From NCBI GenBank assembly GCA_031273965.1, contig JAISQX010000124.1:1-6774 (forward strand): a stretch of DNA of 6,774 nucleotides. Reading direction: 5' to 3'. Numbering within the stretch: the first letter of the stretch is position 1; each line of letters starts with the position of its first letter. The translations under genes and the position numbers were made by a program. The notes below the pieces were generated by a model. The model ran no database searches. It saw nothing but the letters and a program-made list of their open reading frames with translations, and had not been told where the DNA came from. This document shows positions 5,864 to 6,774 of this stretch, in pieces. The stretch is from Clostridiales bacterium (GTDB taxonomy: Bacteria; Bacillota; Clostridia; Christensenellales; JAISNN01).

Positions 5864-6774
5864 ATGCTTAGAGTCATAAAATATTTTAAAAAATATTTAA
5901 AATTTTTGATAATCGCGGTATGTCTTATCTGCGTTCAGGCATACTGTGATTTGGAATTACCGAAATATATATCCAATATGATAAACATAGGCATAAAGCA
6001 GGGAGGCATGGAAGATTGGCTGCCCGACGTTTTGAGCCAAACTACTTTTGAGGAAATAGACGTCTTTGTGTCGGCGGAGGATTACGCGAAGCTTAAAAAT
6101 AAATTTTATACCGGAATAAACGAGGCGTACGGTAATTCGTGGCTGACGGAAAAAGAGTATGAATCGTTAAAGAGCAAATATTCCGCGCTTGACGGCGGAG
6201 AGGTATACGTTCTAAACGGAACTTTAAAAGAATTGGAAGCGTATAACGGTGAAAGACTAACCGATTCCGATATAGAGGAGCTGAAGTCTATCCTTATGAC
6301 TCCGCTTATATTATACGCCGTGTTCAACGATGTTTTTTCCGTATCCGCGGTTGATTTTCTAAAAAACGGAACCTTGCTGGCGACCATGTGGTCACAATAT
6401 GCCGTAGACGAAAACGGAGAAAAACTCAAGGACGACGCGATCAGAGAGTATATCGAAAGCCGCAGAGATTATTCCACGCGCGATTTTTTTGACGAGCTTC
6501 GTAAAATGAGCAAGGGCGAAGGCGGGCTATACGGCGAAAGCGAAAAGAAAACCCTCATGAGTCTTATCTCAAAGGTAATCAATAACGAGTTTTATTACAA
6601 CACATCAAGCGAAGAACTGGATAGTTTGAGGCAATTACTTACCGAAGCGGGGTATACTCAGGGTGAGATAAACACCGTTATAGGTTACGCCGAATCGGGC
6701 TTTCACGGCGCGGACAAGGAAGTCACCGATTACATGTTCGAGCAGGGAAACATTCAATATAAAATATACGAGTA
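5864..6774 (+). CDS. ABC exporter subunit (fused permease/ATP-binding type), N-terminal part
   Basis: The frame is open from the ATG at 5864 to the right edge: 303 codons with no stop, so the gene is partial. Residues 1-12 are basic (two RVIKYFKK/YLK clusters). A first membrane helix spans about 13-27, followed by CDLELPKYISNMINIGIKQGG (split as CDLELP 28-33 and YISNMINIGIKQGG 35-48). That signature fits the N-terminus of clostridial multidrug-type exporters with an ABC permease fused to an ATPase. Next comes a long hydrophilic, acidic, helix-rich stretch (about 50 to at least 303) where a normal exporter would have a short loop before helix 2. By topology this should lie outside the membrane. 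A moderately hydrophobic patch at about 144-165 (MTPLILYAVFNDVFSV) may be part of its core. Helices 2-6 and the ATPase domain, with Walker A, signature and Walker B, lie beyond the window. Such subunits often work as heterodimers, so a second subunit may follow. The substrate is unknown. Confidence 0.78.
   Translation, partial: MLRVIKYFKKYLKFLIIAVCLICVQAYCDLELPKYISNMINIGIKQGGMEDWLPDVLSQTTFEEIDVFVSAEDYAKLKNKFYTGINEAYGNSWLTEKEYESLKSKYSALDGGEVYVLNGTLKELEAYNGERLTDSDIEELKSILMTPLILYAVFNDVFSVSAVDFLKNGTLLATMWSQYAVDENGEKLKDDAIREYIESRRDYSTRDFFDELRKMSKGEGGLYGESEKKTLMSLISKVINNEFYYNTSSEELDSLRQLLTEAGYTQGEINTVIGYAESGFHGADKEVTDYMFEQGNIQYKIYE

Noticed and set aside
6106..6429. Minus-strand open frame of 107 codons opposite the exporter gene
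   Set aside because: Ser/Phe-rich shadow. The plus-strand frame here is open for 303 codons, has a ribosome binding site and begins with an exporter-like membrane helix.

Overview
The window reads as chromosome of a low-to-mid GC Bacillota, most likely a Clostridia-type Gram-positive. Four things point there: a sua5 gene coupled to a YwlE-type phosphatase (as in the B. subtilis ywlC-ywlE neighbourhood), a DgkB/YegS-type lipid kinase, strong GGAGG-type ribosome binding sites with SigA-like promoters, and an ABC exporter subunit whose N-terminus resembles a clostridial family. Coding regions favour GCG, CCG and GAC codons, while the gaps are clearly more AT-rich. No species can be named from the sequence alone.

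Layout. Bases 1-83 hold the first 27 codons of an unidentified minus-strand gene that runs off the left edge. A 206-base gap follows, containing a clear intrinsic terminator (234-266, minus strand) for the next operon. Bases 290-3836 are a two-gene minus-strand operon: a diacylglycerol kinase-like lipid kinase (2934-3836) followed, 19 bases later, by an 874-residue P2A calcium-type P-type ATPase (290-2914). A 300-base divergent promoter region (3837-4136) carries two convincing extended -10 promoters, one per direction, sharing an identical 14-base core in inverted orientation. To the right on the plus strand lie sua5 (4137-5162), a YwlE-like low-molecular-weight phosphatase (5165-5662, 2 bases later), a 201-base gap with a possibly broken small reading frame and a 13-base palindrome, and the first 303 codons of an ABC exporter subunit with a very long insertion after its first membrane helix (5864 to the right edge).

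How the genes relate. Sua5 makes the threonylcarbamoyl-AMP used for tRNA t6A. The phosphatase has the Thr-containing P-loop that marks YwlE protein-arginine phosphatases, so it probably acts on phosphoarginine in protein quality control. The lipid kinase probably recycles diacylglycerol to phosphatidic acid, and the ATPase exports Ca2+ or a similar divalent cation; both are membrane housekeeping. I see no defence system, mobile element, CRISPR array, rRNA or tRNA. The most unusual signals are regulatory: the mirrored promoter cores, a tiny SD-led leader frame ending in TAATG at the sua5 start, and the frame-broken segment before the exporter gene.
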